From Bacillota bacterium (lineage in GTDB: Bacteria > Bacillota > Clostridia > Oscillospirales > Ruminococcaceae): a stretch of 19,859 bases of DNA. A model generated the notes under the pieces. It ran no database searches. It was not told the DNA's origin and saw only the letters and a list, made by a program, of their open reading frames with translations. Positions 7,009 through 14,470 of the stretch are shown here, in pieces (the first letter of the stretch is position 1; every line of letters begins with the position of its first letter). The stretch covers positions 1 to 19,859 of the forward strand of contig JAEZKF010000054.1 of the NCBI GenBank assembly GCA_023415575.1. Direction: 5' to 3'. The position numbers were made by a program, and so were the translations under genes.

Positions 7009-7666
7009 CCATATTTTGCACAAAGAAATTTACTTAGTTTTTCCCAAACCGTGCATGATTTAAACATTTACCCTCTATATATAAAATAGGATAAGCTCTC
7101 TGCTTATCCATATCACGGCATCAAGACATTAGACGAAAAGTAAAACCGCAAGATTACCCCCAGCCACGCCATAACACAAACAAGAAAACCGCAAGATAAT
7201 CCGGTACCATTTGCCCGACTTGCGAGCATGACAAGCAAAGCCTTCCTAAGCCTCACGACAAGGAAGGGGAGAGACCGCTGGTTATTCAAGTCCCTTACAA
7301 CCATAAAGGGGTTCGTAAGCCGGGATAACGCAGGCCTTCCCCAAAGCAAAGCTAATCGTGTTCATGGGAATATCGGAATACCGCATCGTTCCCCAAAGCT
7401 AGAGCTATGAGGGTTCTCCATTTTCAAGTAACCAGCAGCTTGCCAAGCAACAAGCAATGTCAATCATAACACGGCTTTGCCGTGTTATGATTGACTATGA
7501 ACACGTGCACGCACAATCTCATTTAGGCTTGCCGGATGGCGTAAAGTGAGCAAAACGACCCGCTTATAAATTGGCTAAAAACCGCAATTGGATGCGTTTT
7601 TAATAAACTCTCTATATTTTTGCCATGCTGTCGCAAAAATTTAATGCAAAAGGTCAATATAATCCA
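7009..7666. other. Long gene-free region with repeats
   Basis: No frame here has both a ribosome site and a protein-like composition. Visible structure includes a short direct repeat AAAACCGCAAGAT at 7142 and 7185, and a perfect inverted repeat at 7459-7495 (listed separately). CACGTGCACG at 7502-7511 recurs in the palindrome before chvE. The 7110-7440 part has GC content like genes but stops in most frames. It may be a decayed gene or a repeat element. The right-hand part from about 7560 is AT-rich and leads into the chvE promoter. Confidence 0.4.
7459..7495. repeat. Perfect 17-bp inverted repeat
   Basis: GTCAATCATAACACGGC (7459-7475) and its exact complement (7479-7495) are separated by TTT. 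There is no T tract on either side, so it is not a standard intrinsic terminator, and no gene ends next to it. It could be a repeat-element hairpin or a processed RNA end. Confidence 0.75.
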
Positions 7667-7695
7667 TTGACGATTTACCCTATCGGAAGTAAAAT
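7667..7695 (+). promoter_or_regulatory. Probable promoter of the chvE-mmsAB operon
   Basis: TTGACG (7667-7672), 17-base spacer, TAAAAT (7690-7695), giving a leader of about 200 bases before chvE. GTCAAT-7-ATTGAC (7653-7671) forms a small inverted repeat over the -35 box. A weaker alternative -10 (TATAAC, 7771-7776) lies next to the palindrome but lacks a good -35. Confidence 0.55.
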
Positions 7696-7781
7696 AAATA
7701 TTGCAAAAAGACACATATTTATTCAATTTGTGGTAAATGATTTCGTGTAATTCCTTTAATAGGATTTATTTATAACACACA

Positions 7782-7797
7782 ACGTGCACGTGCACGT
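7782..7797. promoter_or_regulatory. 16-bp palindrome upstream of chvE, possible operator
   Basis: ACGTGCACGTGCACGT is a perfect palindrome with a central CG, the usual form of LacI-family operators, which often control sugar importers. It lies about 80 bases downstream of the predicted transcription start and 108 bases before chvE. No regulator gene is adjacent, so the binding protein is unknown. Confidence 0.45.
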
Positions 7798-7904
7798 GAA
7801 GTCAGCACAGATTATTTCGCATCACCATCCCATCGGTTGTCATCTGTCCGGATTGCAAAGCCCGGGCAGAAACAATAAATATTACAGGATTCGGAGTGAA
7901 AGAG

Positions 7905-9011
7905 ATGAAAAGAGTTCTGGCTATTTTACTAGTGGCAATTCTCACCTTTACATTGGCCGCCTGCTCTCAGAAGCCGGCCAGCAACGCTCCCAGCGTAAAC
8001 ATTGAAAAAGGCGACGGAAGCAAGATTGGTATTTCGATGCCTACCCAGAGCCTCCAGCGTTGGAACCAGGACGGCAAGAACATGAAGGACCTGTTCGAGG
8101 CCGCCGGCTACAAGGTTGACCTGCAGTATGCAGGCGACAACGACATCCCCACTCAGATTTCTCAGATTGAGAACATGATCACCGGCGGATGTAAGATACT
8201 TGTTATCGCTGCTATCGACGGCTACTCTCTGACCGAGGTTCTTAAGACCGCGAAAGAGCAGAACATCCCCGTAATCGCTTATGACCGTCTTATCATGAAC
8301 ACTGACGCAGTTTCCTACTATGCAACCTTTGATAACAACAAGGTTGGCGTTACCCAGGGCGAGTTCATCCGCGACAGGCTGGATCTTGATAATGCTGCCG
8401 GCCCCTTCAACATCGAGCTGTTCACCGGCGACCCCGCTGACAACAACGTAAACTACTTCTTCGGCGGCGCAATGAGCGTCCTGCAGCCCTACATCGACAG
8501 CGGCAAGCTCGTTGTTAAGTCCGGTCAGACCACACTTGCACAGTGCGCTACCCCCGCCTGGTCTACTGAGGAAGCTCAGAAGCGTATGGAAAACCTCATT
8601 ACAGCAAACGGCTACGGCCCCAACGGCACAAAGCTTGACGCTGTTCTGTCCTCCAACGACTCTGTTGCTAACGGTATCACCAACGCTCTGGTAGCAGCAG
8701 GCTACACCAAGGATAACTTCCCGCTGCTCACCGGTCAGGACTGCGATATCACCGCTGTAAAGAACATGCTTGCAGGCACTCAGAGCATGTCCATCTTCAA
8801 GGATACCCGTACCCTCGCAGCGAAGGTTGTTGAGATGGTTGGCGCTATCCTCACCGGTAAAGAGGTTCCCGTAAATGATACCACGTCCTACGACAACGGC
8901 ACCGGCATTATCCCGTCCTACCTTTGCGATCCCGTATTCGCAACTGTTGACAACTACAAAGAGCTGCTTATCGATAGCGAGTACTACACAGAGGCAGAAC
9001 TTGCCAAATAA
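7905..9011 (+). CDS. chvE: Multiple-monosaccharide ABC transporter binding lipoprotein
   Basis: This 368-residue extracellular sugar-binding lipoprotein feeds the MmsA/MmsB importer. It starts with a lipoprotein signal peptide: basic MKR, hydrophobic core, and lipobox LAAC with the lipidated cysteine at residue 20. A periplasmic-binding-protein type 1 fold of the ChvE class follows (IGISMPTQSLQRW, VIAYDRLI, YYATFDNN and GQDCD segments). ChvE relatives bind xylose, glucose, galactose or arabinose; the substrate here cannot be fixed. ATG 7905 was chosen over GTG 7896 because GGAG (7893-7896) is eight bases upstream and overlaps that GTG. The codon use looks biased toward a restricted set, suggesting high expression. 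It is first in a three-gene operon, with a hairpin after it. Confidence 0.95.
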   Translation: MKRVLAILLVAILTFTLAACSQKPASNAPSVNIEKGDGSKIGISMPTQSLQRWNQDGKNMKDLFEAAGYKVDLQYAGDNDIPTQISQIENMITGGCKILVIAAIDGYSLTEVLKTAKEQNIPVIAYDRLIMNTDAVSYYATFDNNKVGVTQGEFIRDRLDLDNAAGPFNIELFTGDPADNNVNYFFGGAMSVLQPYIDSGKLVVKSGQTTLAQCATPAWSTEEAQKRMENLITANGYGPNGTKLDAVLSSNDSVANGITNALVAAGYTKDNFPLLTGQDCDITAVKNMLAGTQSMSIFKDTRTLAAKVVEMVGAILTGKEVPVNDTTSYDNGTGIIPSYLCDPVFATVDNYKELLIDSEYYTEAELAK

Positions 9012-9063
9012 ATCCCTTGCAAATATGTAGGCGGTCACTTCTGGCCGACGGATTGGTTTAACG

Positions 9064-9106
9064 GCAGGCGGGCGGAAGTCAAATCCGCCCGCCTGCTTTC
9101 ATCTTT
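9064..9106 (+). terminator. Intercistronic hairpin after chvE
   Basis: A 13-bp perfect GC-rich stem (GCAGGCGGGCGGA / TCCGCCCGCCTGC, loop of seven) at 9064-9096 is followed by TTTCATCTTT. The imperfect tail suggests partial termination or 3'-end protection, giving more binding protein than ATPase and permease, a common design in sugar ABC operons. Confidence 0.75.
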
Positions 9107-9124
9107 CATGTAGGGGGAATATCA

Positions 9125-10660
9125 GTGGCAAAAATACTGCTTAAAATGGAGAATATCATCAAAGATTTTCCCGGTGTCCGCGCCCTTAACAGGGTAAACT
9201 TCGAGGTTACCGAAGGGGAAATTCACGCACTGGTTGGTGAAAACGGCGCGGGCAAATCTACCTTGATGAACGTACTTAGCGGAATCTATCCCTTTGGCAC
9301 CTACGAGGGAAATATCATATACGACGGCGAGGTCTGCAAGTTTTCCGGCATCCGCGACAGCGAGCAGAAGGGCATTGTTATCATCCATCAGGAGCTTGCC
9401 CTGGTGCCGTATCTGACCATCGGCGAGAATATGTTCTTGGGCAACGAGCGCGGCTCAAAGGTGCGCATTGACTGGGATGAGACCTACCGCAAGGCAGACG
9501 AGCTATTGCAGCGCGTGGGACTTAAGGAAAGCTCCCGCACGCTGATTAAGGACATCGGCGTAGGCAAGCAGCAGCTCGTTGAAATATCCAAGGCGCTAGC
9601 AAAGAATGTTCGTCTCTTAATCTTAGACGAGCCTACCGCATCGCTCAATGAAACCGATTCACAGAAGCTGCTTAACTTACTCTTAGAGTTTAAAAAGCAG
9701 GGCATGACCTCGATTATCATTTCTCATAAGCTCAGCGAGGTCTCCAGCGTTGCTGATAAGATTACCATCCTGCGCGACGGCGCAACCATCGAAACCTTAA
9801 CAAAGGGAATAGACGACATCAGCGAGGATAGGATTATCCGTGGCATGGTTGGCCGCGATTTGACCGACCGCTTCCCCAAACGGGATGTACCCATTGGCGA
9901 GGTAAGCCTTGAGGTGCGCAACTGGACGGTTTACCATCCCTTGTATGAGGGGCGCAAGGTATGCGACAACGTAAGCCTTACCCTGCGCAAGGGCGAGGTT
10001 ATCGGCATCAGCGGCCTGATGGGCGCGGGACGCACCGAGCTTGCCATGAGCATATTCGGTCACAGCTACGGCAGAAACTTCTCTGGTGAGATACTGATAA
10101 ACGGCAAGCCGGTTCAGTTAAACAGCGTAAAGGACGCAATTAACAATAAGCTTGCCTATGTTACAGAGGACCGCAAGGGCAACGGACTGATTCTGGATAT
10201 GGAGATTAGCAAGAACACCACCCTTGCAAAGCTTGATAAAGTCAGCCGGATGCAGATACTCGATAAGGACCTTGAAATTAAAGCGGCAAACGAATACAAA
10301 GAAAAGCTCTCGACCAAATGCTCGAGTGTAGAGCAAAAGGTAGGCAATCTCTCGGGTGGAAACCAGCAGAAGGTGCTTTTGAGCAAATGGATGTTTGCCG
10401 ACCCCGATATTCTGATTATGGATGAGCCCACACGCGGCATCGACGTCGGTGCAAAATACGAAATCTACTGCATCATAAATCAGCTTGTGGCACAGGGCAA
10501 ATCGGTGCTGATGATCTCCTCCGAGATGCCGGAGGTACTTGGCATGTGCGACAGAATCTACGTAATGAACGAGGGGAAAATCGTAGCCGAGATGAATAAG
10601 GAAGAAGCAACACAGGAAGCTATCATGGCCAGCATCCTTCAATCCTCCAAAGGTGCATAA
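9125..10660 (+). CDS. mmsA: Multiple-monosaccharide ABC transporter ATP-binding protein
   Basis: A 511-residue cytoplasmic ATPase with two ABC domains in tandem, the layout of ribose/xylose/ChvE-type importers (also called GguA). Domain one has Walker A GENGAGKST at 38-46 and Walker B LLILDEPT. Domain two has the degenerate loop SGLMGAGRTE, the signature LSGGNQQK and Walker B ILIMDEPTRGID. As in this family, the first domain's signature is altered (GVGKQQLVEISKAL) and the second domain's Walker A lacks the usual GKS. One site is therefore probably the main catalytic one. The start is GTG, seven bases after AGGGGG. It lies between chvE and mmsB and powers sugar import. Confidence 0.95.
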   Translation: MAKILLKMENIIKDFPGVRALNRVNFEVTEGEIHALVGENGAGKSTLMNVLSGIYPFGTYEGNIIYDGEVCKFSGIRDSEQKGIVIIHQELALVPYLTIGENMFLGNERGSKVRIDWDETYRKADELLQRVGLKESSRTLIKDIGVGKQQLVEISKALAKNVRLLILDEPTASLNETDSQKLLNLLLEFKKQGMTSIIISHKLSEVSSVADKITILRDGATIETLTKGIDDISEDRIIRGMVGRDLTDRFPKRDVPIGEVSLEVRNWTVYHPLYEGRKVCDNVSLTLRKGEVIGISGLMGAGRTELAMSIFGHSYGRNFSGEILINGKPVQLNSVKDAINNKLAYVTEDRKGNGLILDMEISKNTTLAKLDKVSRMQILDKDLEIKAANEYKEKLSTKCSSVEQKVGNLSGGNQQKVLLSKWMFADPDILIMDEPTRGIDVGAKYEIYCIINQLVAQGKSVLMISSEMPEVLGMCDRIYVMNEGKIVAEMNKEEATQEAIMASILQSSKGA

Positions 10661-10781
10661 CTTTATATAATCATATATGCCCATGGCTTTATGAGGTTTA
10701 TCTTCACTCCCCGATAAAGGGAGCACTTCTCGGAAATACTGCTTCGAAACTTAGGGTACTTGCCCAATTCATCGGAAAGGT

Positions 10782-11963
10782 ATGATCATCGTTATGACGA
10801 ACATAAAAGATACGCTTAAAAAGAACACTATGCTCATAGCTCTGGTTGTAGTCATGCTGCTCTTCCAGGTGCTAATCCTTGCAAACGGAAAGGGCTCGCT
10901 GTTTGACCCGGGCAACATTACAAACCTTATCCTGCAAAACAGCTACGTTGTAATCCTTGCCACCGGTATGCTTTTGTGTATCCTCACCGGCGGTAACGTT
11001 GACCTTTCGGTCGGCTCCATCGTCGTTTTGGTCGGCGCAATGGCAGGAACGCTGATTGTGAACATGAAGATGAATATCTACATATCCATCCTTCTGTGCC
11101 TCTTAATCGGTACTGCAATCGGCGCTTGGCAGGGCTTTTGGATTGCCTTTGTCCGCATCCCTCCGTTTATCGTCACCCTTGCGGGCATGATGCTGTGGCG
11201 CGGTCTTGCTCAGGTAATCCTCTATGGTTTGACTATCTCGCCCTTCCCCGAGGACTACCTGAAGTACTTCACCAGCTTCCTGCCCGGTGAATCCAGTAAC
11301 CCGCTCTTGTTCTCAATCATTATCGGCATTGTGGTATGCCTTGTGTACACAACCATTCAAATTATTCAGCGCATTCAGAGAAAGCGCAAGGGCTACGAGA
11401 TTTCCTTCCTGCCCTTGTTTATCCTGAAGATAGTGCTTTTGTGTGCGGTAATCATGGTAATCTCCTACCTGCTCGGCGAGCATAAGGGTATTCCTGTTGT
11501 ATTGATTCTCATTGCTGCTGTTGTACTCATCTACGGCTACTACACCTCCAACACCGTGCCGGGCCGTTACCTGTACGCAATGGGCGGCAACGAGAAGGCG
11601 GCAAAGCTCTCGGGTATCAACACAAACTCGGTACTGTTCTTTGCCTACACCAACATGGGATTCCTCTCCGCTGTTGCGGCCCTGGTATGCTGTGCACGCT
11701 TTAACTCCGCTTCTCCGTCTGCCGGTACCGGCTATGAGCTGGATGCCATCGGTTCCTGCTTCATCGGCGGTGCCTCCGCTTACGGCGGAACCGGTACGGT
11801 CGGCGGTGCCGTAATCGGCGCTATCTTCATGGGCGTTCTCAACAACGGTATGTCCATCCTCGGTATCGACGCAAACTGGCAGAAGGCCGTTAAGGGTATC
11901 GTTCTGCTGGCCGCCGTTGTATTCGACGTCCTCTCCAAGAAGCAGCAAAACGCGAAGAAATAG
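10782..11963 (+). CDS. mmsB: Multiple-monosaccharide ABC transporter permease
   Basis: A 393-residue integral membrane permease of the BPD_transp_2 (ribose/galactoside) class, also called GguB. Conserved segments include GGNVDLSVGSIV early, then GGNEKAAKLSGIN and the C-terminal stretch from GSCFIGGASAYGG through MSILGIDANWQKAVKG. About eight to ten membrane helices are visible, with a long basic loop after IIQRIQRKRKG, a feature of the GguB branch compared with RbsC. The gap after mmsA is 121 bases with no promoter or gene recognised. The start is uncertain: GGAAAGG ends one base before ATG 10782, while ATG 10794 is thirteen bases away. It completes the importer and is followed by a strong terminator. 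Confidence 0.95.
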   Translation: MIIVMTNIKDTLKKNTMLIALVVVMLLFQVLILANGKGSLFDPGNITNLILQNSYVVILATGMLLCILTGGNVDLSVGSIVVLVGAMAGTLIVNMKMNIYISILLCLLIGTAIGAWQGFWIAFVRIPPFIVTLAGMMLWRGLAQVILYGLTISPFPEDYLKYFTSFLPGESSNPLLFSIIIGIVVCLVYTTIQIIQRIQRKRKGYEISFLPLFILKIVLLCAVIMVISYLLGEHKGIPVVLILIAAVVLIYGYYTSNTVPGRYLYAMGGNEKAAKLSGINTNSVLFFAYTNMGFLSAVAALVCCARFNSASPSAGTGYELDAIGSCFIGGASAYGGTGTVGGAVIGAIFMGVLNNGMSILGIDANWQKAVKGIVLLAAVVFDVLSKKQQNAKK

Positions 11964-11990
11964 GGTTTTGGTTCCTAAGCGATAGAAAAG

Positions 11991-12048
11991 GCCCCGCCCG
12001 CTTTGCAAGGTCATCCTTGTAAAGCGGGTGGGGCTTGTTTTGTGTTTT
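11991..12048 (+). terminator. Strong terminator of the sugar importer operon
   Basis: A 20-bp stem (11991-12010 with 12015-12034, two G-T pairs, loop TCAT) is followed by TTGTTTTGTGTTTT. It isolates the operon from the downstream TetR operon. Confidence 0.9.
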
Positions 12049-12059
12049 TGCTTTACCTC

Positions 12060-12101
12060 TTGACATTTATATCCATCATATGTATAATGAGTATATACTC
12101 A
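12060..12101 (+). promoter_or_regulatory. Consensus promoter with palindromic TetR-type operator
   Basis: TTGACA (12060-12065), 17-base spacer and TATAAT (12083-12088) form a perfect promoter. The palindrome TGAGTATATACTCA (12088-12101) overlaps the end of the -10 box and the predicted transcription start, and an extra TGAGT half-site follows at 12103-12107. The position predicts repression by the TetR protein encoded immediately downstream. Confidence 0.8.
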
Positions 12102-12123
12102 ATGAGTAAGGAGTCAATGAACC

Positions 12124-12717
12124 GTGCCGACAAAGCGACAGGAGCAAAAGGAAGCAACAAGGCAGCTCATCATCAAAACCGCAATGGACGTTTACGCACA
12201 ATATGGCTTTTCGGTACCCACAAGCCTGATTGCAAAGCAGGCGGGACTTGCGCACGGCTCAGTGTTTGCGCACTTTCCCACCGTTGAGGACTTGGTATCC
12301 TGCGTTTTGCAGACCTTCTTTGACGATTTGGGCCTGAGGCTGCACAACCTATCCTCTATGGGCTGCACCATCGAGGAGCTTTTATCCTTTCATCTTTCGG
12401 TTTTGGAGGAGCACGAGGCTTTATATAAGCGCATCATCTGCGAAACCGCCCTGCTGCCCAAGGACACGCAGATTTCCCTCATCTGCGCCCAATCGGTCGT
12501 ATCCTACCATCTTTCAAGGGCCTTGGAGAAGGGGATAGCGGAAGGCACCATCAAAAATGTACCCCTTCATATGTTGTTTAACACTTGGCTAGGGCTTGTG
12601 CATTACTACCTGCAAAACAGCGAACTGTTTTCCCCAAACGATTCGGTTCTAAGACGCTATAAAGGGGAGCTTATTGGCTGTTATACCGCGTTAATCAAAC
12701 AGGAGGAAACAAGATGA
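12124..12717 (+). CDS. TetR/AcrR-family transcriptional regulator
   Basis: A 197-residue one-component repressor. The N-terminal helix-turn-helix is clear: an ATRQLIIKTAMDVYAQYGF helix pair, then the recognition region SLIAKQAGLAHGSVFAHFP at about residues 35-53. The C-terminal ligand domain is diverged and gives no hint of the inducer. The start is GTG 12124, ten bases after AAGGAG; the nearby ATG 12118 is out of frame. It is the first gene of a three-gene operon, overlapping the next start by four bases (ATGA). A palindromic operator on its own promoter suggests autoregulation. No efflux pump is adjacent, so the physiological target may be the two downstream genes or lie elsewhere. Confidence 0.92.
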   Translation: MPTKRQEQKEATRQLIIKTAMDVYAQYGFSVPTSLIAKQAGLAHGSVFAHFPTVEDLVSCVLQTFFDDLGLRLHNLSSMGCTIEELLSFHLSVLEEHEALYKRIICETALLPKDTQISLICAQSVVSYHLSRALEKGIAEGTIKNVPLHMLFNTWLGLVHYYLQNSELFSPNDSVLRRYKGELIGCYTALIKQEETR

Positions 12718-12971
12718 AGACTTGTGTTGCGTGCGGTATGCCCATGAGGGCGGCATCCGATTTTGCGCTAGGCGATGAGAGCAGGGATTACTGCGTCCAT
12801 TGCGCCCGTGAGGACGGCAGTATGCAGTCGTTTGAGGAGAAGCGACAGGGTCTTGCAGCCTTTATCGTAAAGACACAGGGGCTGGATGAGACTGTTGCCC
12901 TTCAGGCAGCAGAGAACATGATGAAGCGCCTGCCCGCATGGAAGAGCTATTTTCCCGAGGGGGCGAACTAG
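12714..12971 (+). CDS. Small zinc-ribbon protein
   Basis: An 85-residue soluble protein with two CxxC pairs, C4/C7 (CVACGMPM) and C27/C30 (YCVHC), expected to hold one zinc ion. The pattern CxxCGMPM ... DYCxxC followed by DGSM and an FEE segment fits the putative zinc-ribbon family Pfam PF12674 (from memory). The helical remainder has no recognised function. It overlaps the TetR stop by four bases, implying translational coupling, and its stop is one base before the TfoX-domain gene. Zinc or redox sensing and a nucleic-acid-related role are both possible; neither is shown by the sequence. Confidence 0.85.
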   Translation: MKTCVACGMPMRAASDFALGDESRDYCVHCAREDGSMQSFEEKRQGLAAFIVKTQGLDETVALQAAENMMKRLPAWKSYFPEGAN

Positions 12972-12972
12972 T

Positions 12973-13227
12973 ATGGATACCCTATCAGATCTGCCCAATG
13001 TCGGCAGGGTGCTGGAGCAAAACCTGAAAGCCGTCGGCATCGAAACGCCCGAGCAGCTAAGGGCACTCGGCAGCAGGGAGGCCTTTCTGCGCATCCGCCT
13101 TCAGGTTGATTCCGGCGCCTGCCTGCATATGTTGTACGGCATACAGGGTGCTATCGAGGGCATACCGGATAAGATGCTCAGCCCCGAAACCAAGCAGGAC
13201 CTCAAGGCGTTTTATAACTCGCTGTAA
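12973..13227 (+). CDS. TfoX C-terminal-domain protein
   Basis: An 84-residue protein that is essentially only a TfoX_C domain: LPNVGRVLEQNLKAVGIETP at residues 7-26, EAFLRIR near 36-42, and a CLHMLYGIQGAIEGI segment before the end. This helix-hairpin-helix-like module forms the C-terminal half of the competence regulator TfoX/Sxy of Gammaproteobacteria and also occurs alone in many Firmicutes, where its role is not established. It should not be read as a competence gene. It is last in the TetR operon, with its ATG one base after the previous stop, so translation is probably coupled. Confidence 0.88.
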   Translation: MDTLSDLPNVGRVLEQNLKAVGIETPEQLRALGSREAFLRIRLQVDSGACLHMLYGIQGAIEGIPDKMLSPETKQDLKAFYNSL

Positions 13228-13243
13228 AAATCATAAAAATTAT

Positions 13244-13290
13244 ACACCACCCGCTCGATACGGTTTGTCCGGCGGGTGGTGTTTTATTTC
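13244..13290 (+). terminator. Terminator of the TetR operon
   Basis: An 11-bp stem (ACACCACCCGC / GCGGGTGGTGT) at 13244-13254 and 13272-13282 with a 17-base loop is followed by TTTTATTTC. Confidence 0.85.
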
Positions 13291-13305
13291 CTATAAAGAT
13301 GATTT

Positions 13306-13335
13306 TTGTTAAAATATATGGTAATATATTATTAT
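13306..13335 (+). promoter_or_regulatory. Possible promoter of the NERD gene
   Basis: TTGTTA (13306-13311), 18-base spacer and TATTAT (13330-13335) in very AT-rich DNA, about 20 bases before the ribosome site. Other -10 choices in the same AT stretch are possible. Confidence 0.45.
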
Positions 13336-13366
13336 ATTCCATCTGTTGCAGCAAGGAGGAATCACG

Positions 13367-14323
13367 ATGGGTCTGTTTGATAAGATAAAGGAACCGGTTA
13401 TCTTAAAAGAAGGCAGCTCCGCGACTGAGCAGGTTGCAGCTTTACAGGCGTTATTGCCCTCCGCACCCCCGGAGGTTGCGGTAAAGATAGAGCAGGAAAT
13501 CAAGAACCTGAACGCAGGCATTATAGGCGAGAACAATATCCTGTTTGAGCTAAAAAACAGCCATATGCCCATCTTTGTTTTGCAAGACCTGTACCTAGAA
13601 TACAATGGCTTATCCGCACAGATTGATTTCTTAATTATCACACGTGTGCGTCATTTTATTGTGGAGTGCAAAAACCTATTCGGCAATATTGAAATAAACA
13701 GTGACGGTGATTTTATCCGCACGATGTCTTATAACGGTCGTTTTCATAAGGAGGGTATCTACTCTCCCATTACACAAAATAAGCGCCATCTTGAATTGAT
13801 TAAAGAGATGCGCAGTGCCGAGAAAACAGGTATATTTTCAAAGGCTTTATTTGAAAAGTTCTTCTATGATAATTACCGTTCTGTTGTTGTTCTGGCTAAC
13901 CCCAAAACGGTACTCAATGCCAAGTATGCAAAGAAGGAAGTAAAGAATCAGGTTATTAGGGCTGACCAATTGATAAGACATATCCAAAAGGTTAATACAG
14001 AAAATGACCCAGTAAAAATGAGTGAAAATGATGCCCTTGAATTAGCACAGTATTTCTTAAGCAAGCACAAACCAAATCCTGTGGATTACACCTCTAAATA
14101 CCAAGACTTAATCCTAGCGGCCACCCCTGTTGTGGAGGCAAAAAAAGAGCCGCCAAAGGCCGAGGTCAAATCGGCAATGGGAAGCGATGCTAATCAGATA
14201 TTGTGCCCCAAGTGCGGTGTCCCTATGGTAAGACGCACGGCAAAAAGAGGGGAAAAGGCCGGCAGCGAGTTTTATGGCTGCCCGAACTTTCCCAAATGCC
14301 GGCAGGTTGTAAACTGCGAATAA
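13367..14323 (+). CDS. NERD-domain protein with C-terminal topoisomerase-type zinc finger
   Basis: A 318-residue protein. A nuclease-related domain (NERD) spans about residues 48-170 with the predicted active-site set E55 (GEN), D87 (QIDFLII), E100 and K102 (VECKN), as in restriction-endonuclease-like folds. A charged linker (about 245-275) leads to a zinc finger at 280-311, C280/C283 (CPKC) and C305/C311 (CPNFPKC), like the C-terminal fingers of topoisomerase I. The combination suggests a DNA-binding nuclease or DNA-processing protein; substrate and role are unknown. ATG 13367 follows AGGAGG by seven bases; the upstream TTG 13346 lies before that site. It stands alone between terminators, with no methylase, helicase or phage gene nearby. 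Confidence 0.9.
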   Translation: MGLFDKIKEPVILKEGSSATEQVAALQALLPSAPPEVAVKIEQEIKNLNAGIIGENNILFELKNSHMPIFVLQDLYLEYNGLSAQIDFLIITRVRHFIVECKNLFGNIEINSDGDFIRTMSYNGRFHKEGIYSPITQNKRHLELIKEMRSAEKTGIFSKALFEKFFYDNYRSVVVLANPKTVLNAKYAKKEVKNQVIRADQLIRHIQKVNTENDPVKMSENDALELAQYFLSKHKPNPVDYTSKYQDLILAATPVVEAKKEPPKAEVKSAMGSDANQILCPKCGVPMVRRTAKRGEKAGSEFYGCPNFPKCRQVVNCE

Positions 14324-14381
14324 AGCTTTGCTGTCATGGGTGTGTCGGAACTCAAACAGTACATACAGTACATACGAAAGA

Positions 14382-14434
14382 AACACCCCCTTTCTCTGCA
14401 ACTAGTGCGTGAGTAGGGGGTGGTTATATTTTGA
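14382..14434 (+). terminator. Likely terminator of the NERD gene
   Basis: AACACCCCCT (14382-14391) pairs with AGGGGGTGGTT (14415-14425) with one bulge, followed by ATATTTT. The loop is long, so termination may be modest. A short tandem repeat ACAGTACAT precedes it at about 14357-14374. Confidence 0.5.
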
Positions 14435-14470
14435 GCATGTACTGCCCGCCCAATGGAACCTTGGATACCT

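Noticed and set aside
7113..7349. 78-codon minus-strand frame in the gene-free region
   Set aside because: No ribosome site, no recognised domain, and it spans short repeats; not supported as a gene.
7523..7726. 67-codon minus-strand frame upstream of chvE
   Set aside because: TTG start without a ribosome site, in AT-rich DNA that overlaps the probable chvE promoter.
7929..9038. 369-codon minus-strand frame opposite chvE
   Set aside because: It is the mirror of a clearly coding lipoprotein gene with biased codons, and has no recognisable domain.
10118..10726. 202-codon minus-strand frame opposite mmsA
   Set aside because: Overlaps conserved ATPase motifs on the other strand; shadow frame.
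11313..12014. 233-codon minus-strand frame opposite mmsB
   Set aside because: Antisense shadow of the permease gene; its start lies in the operon terminator.
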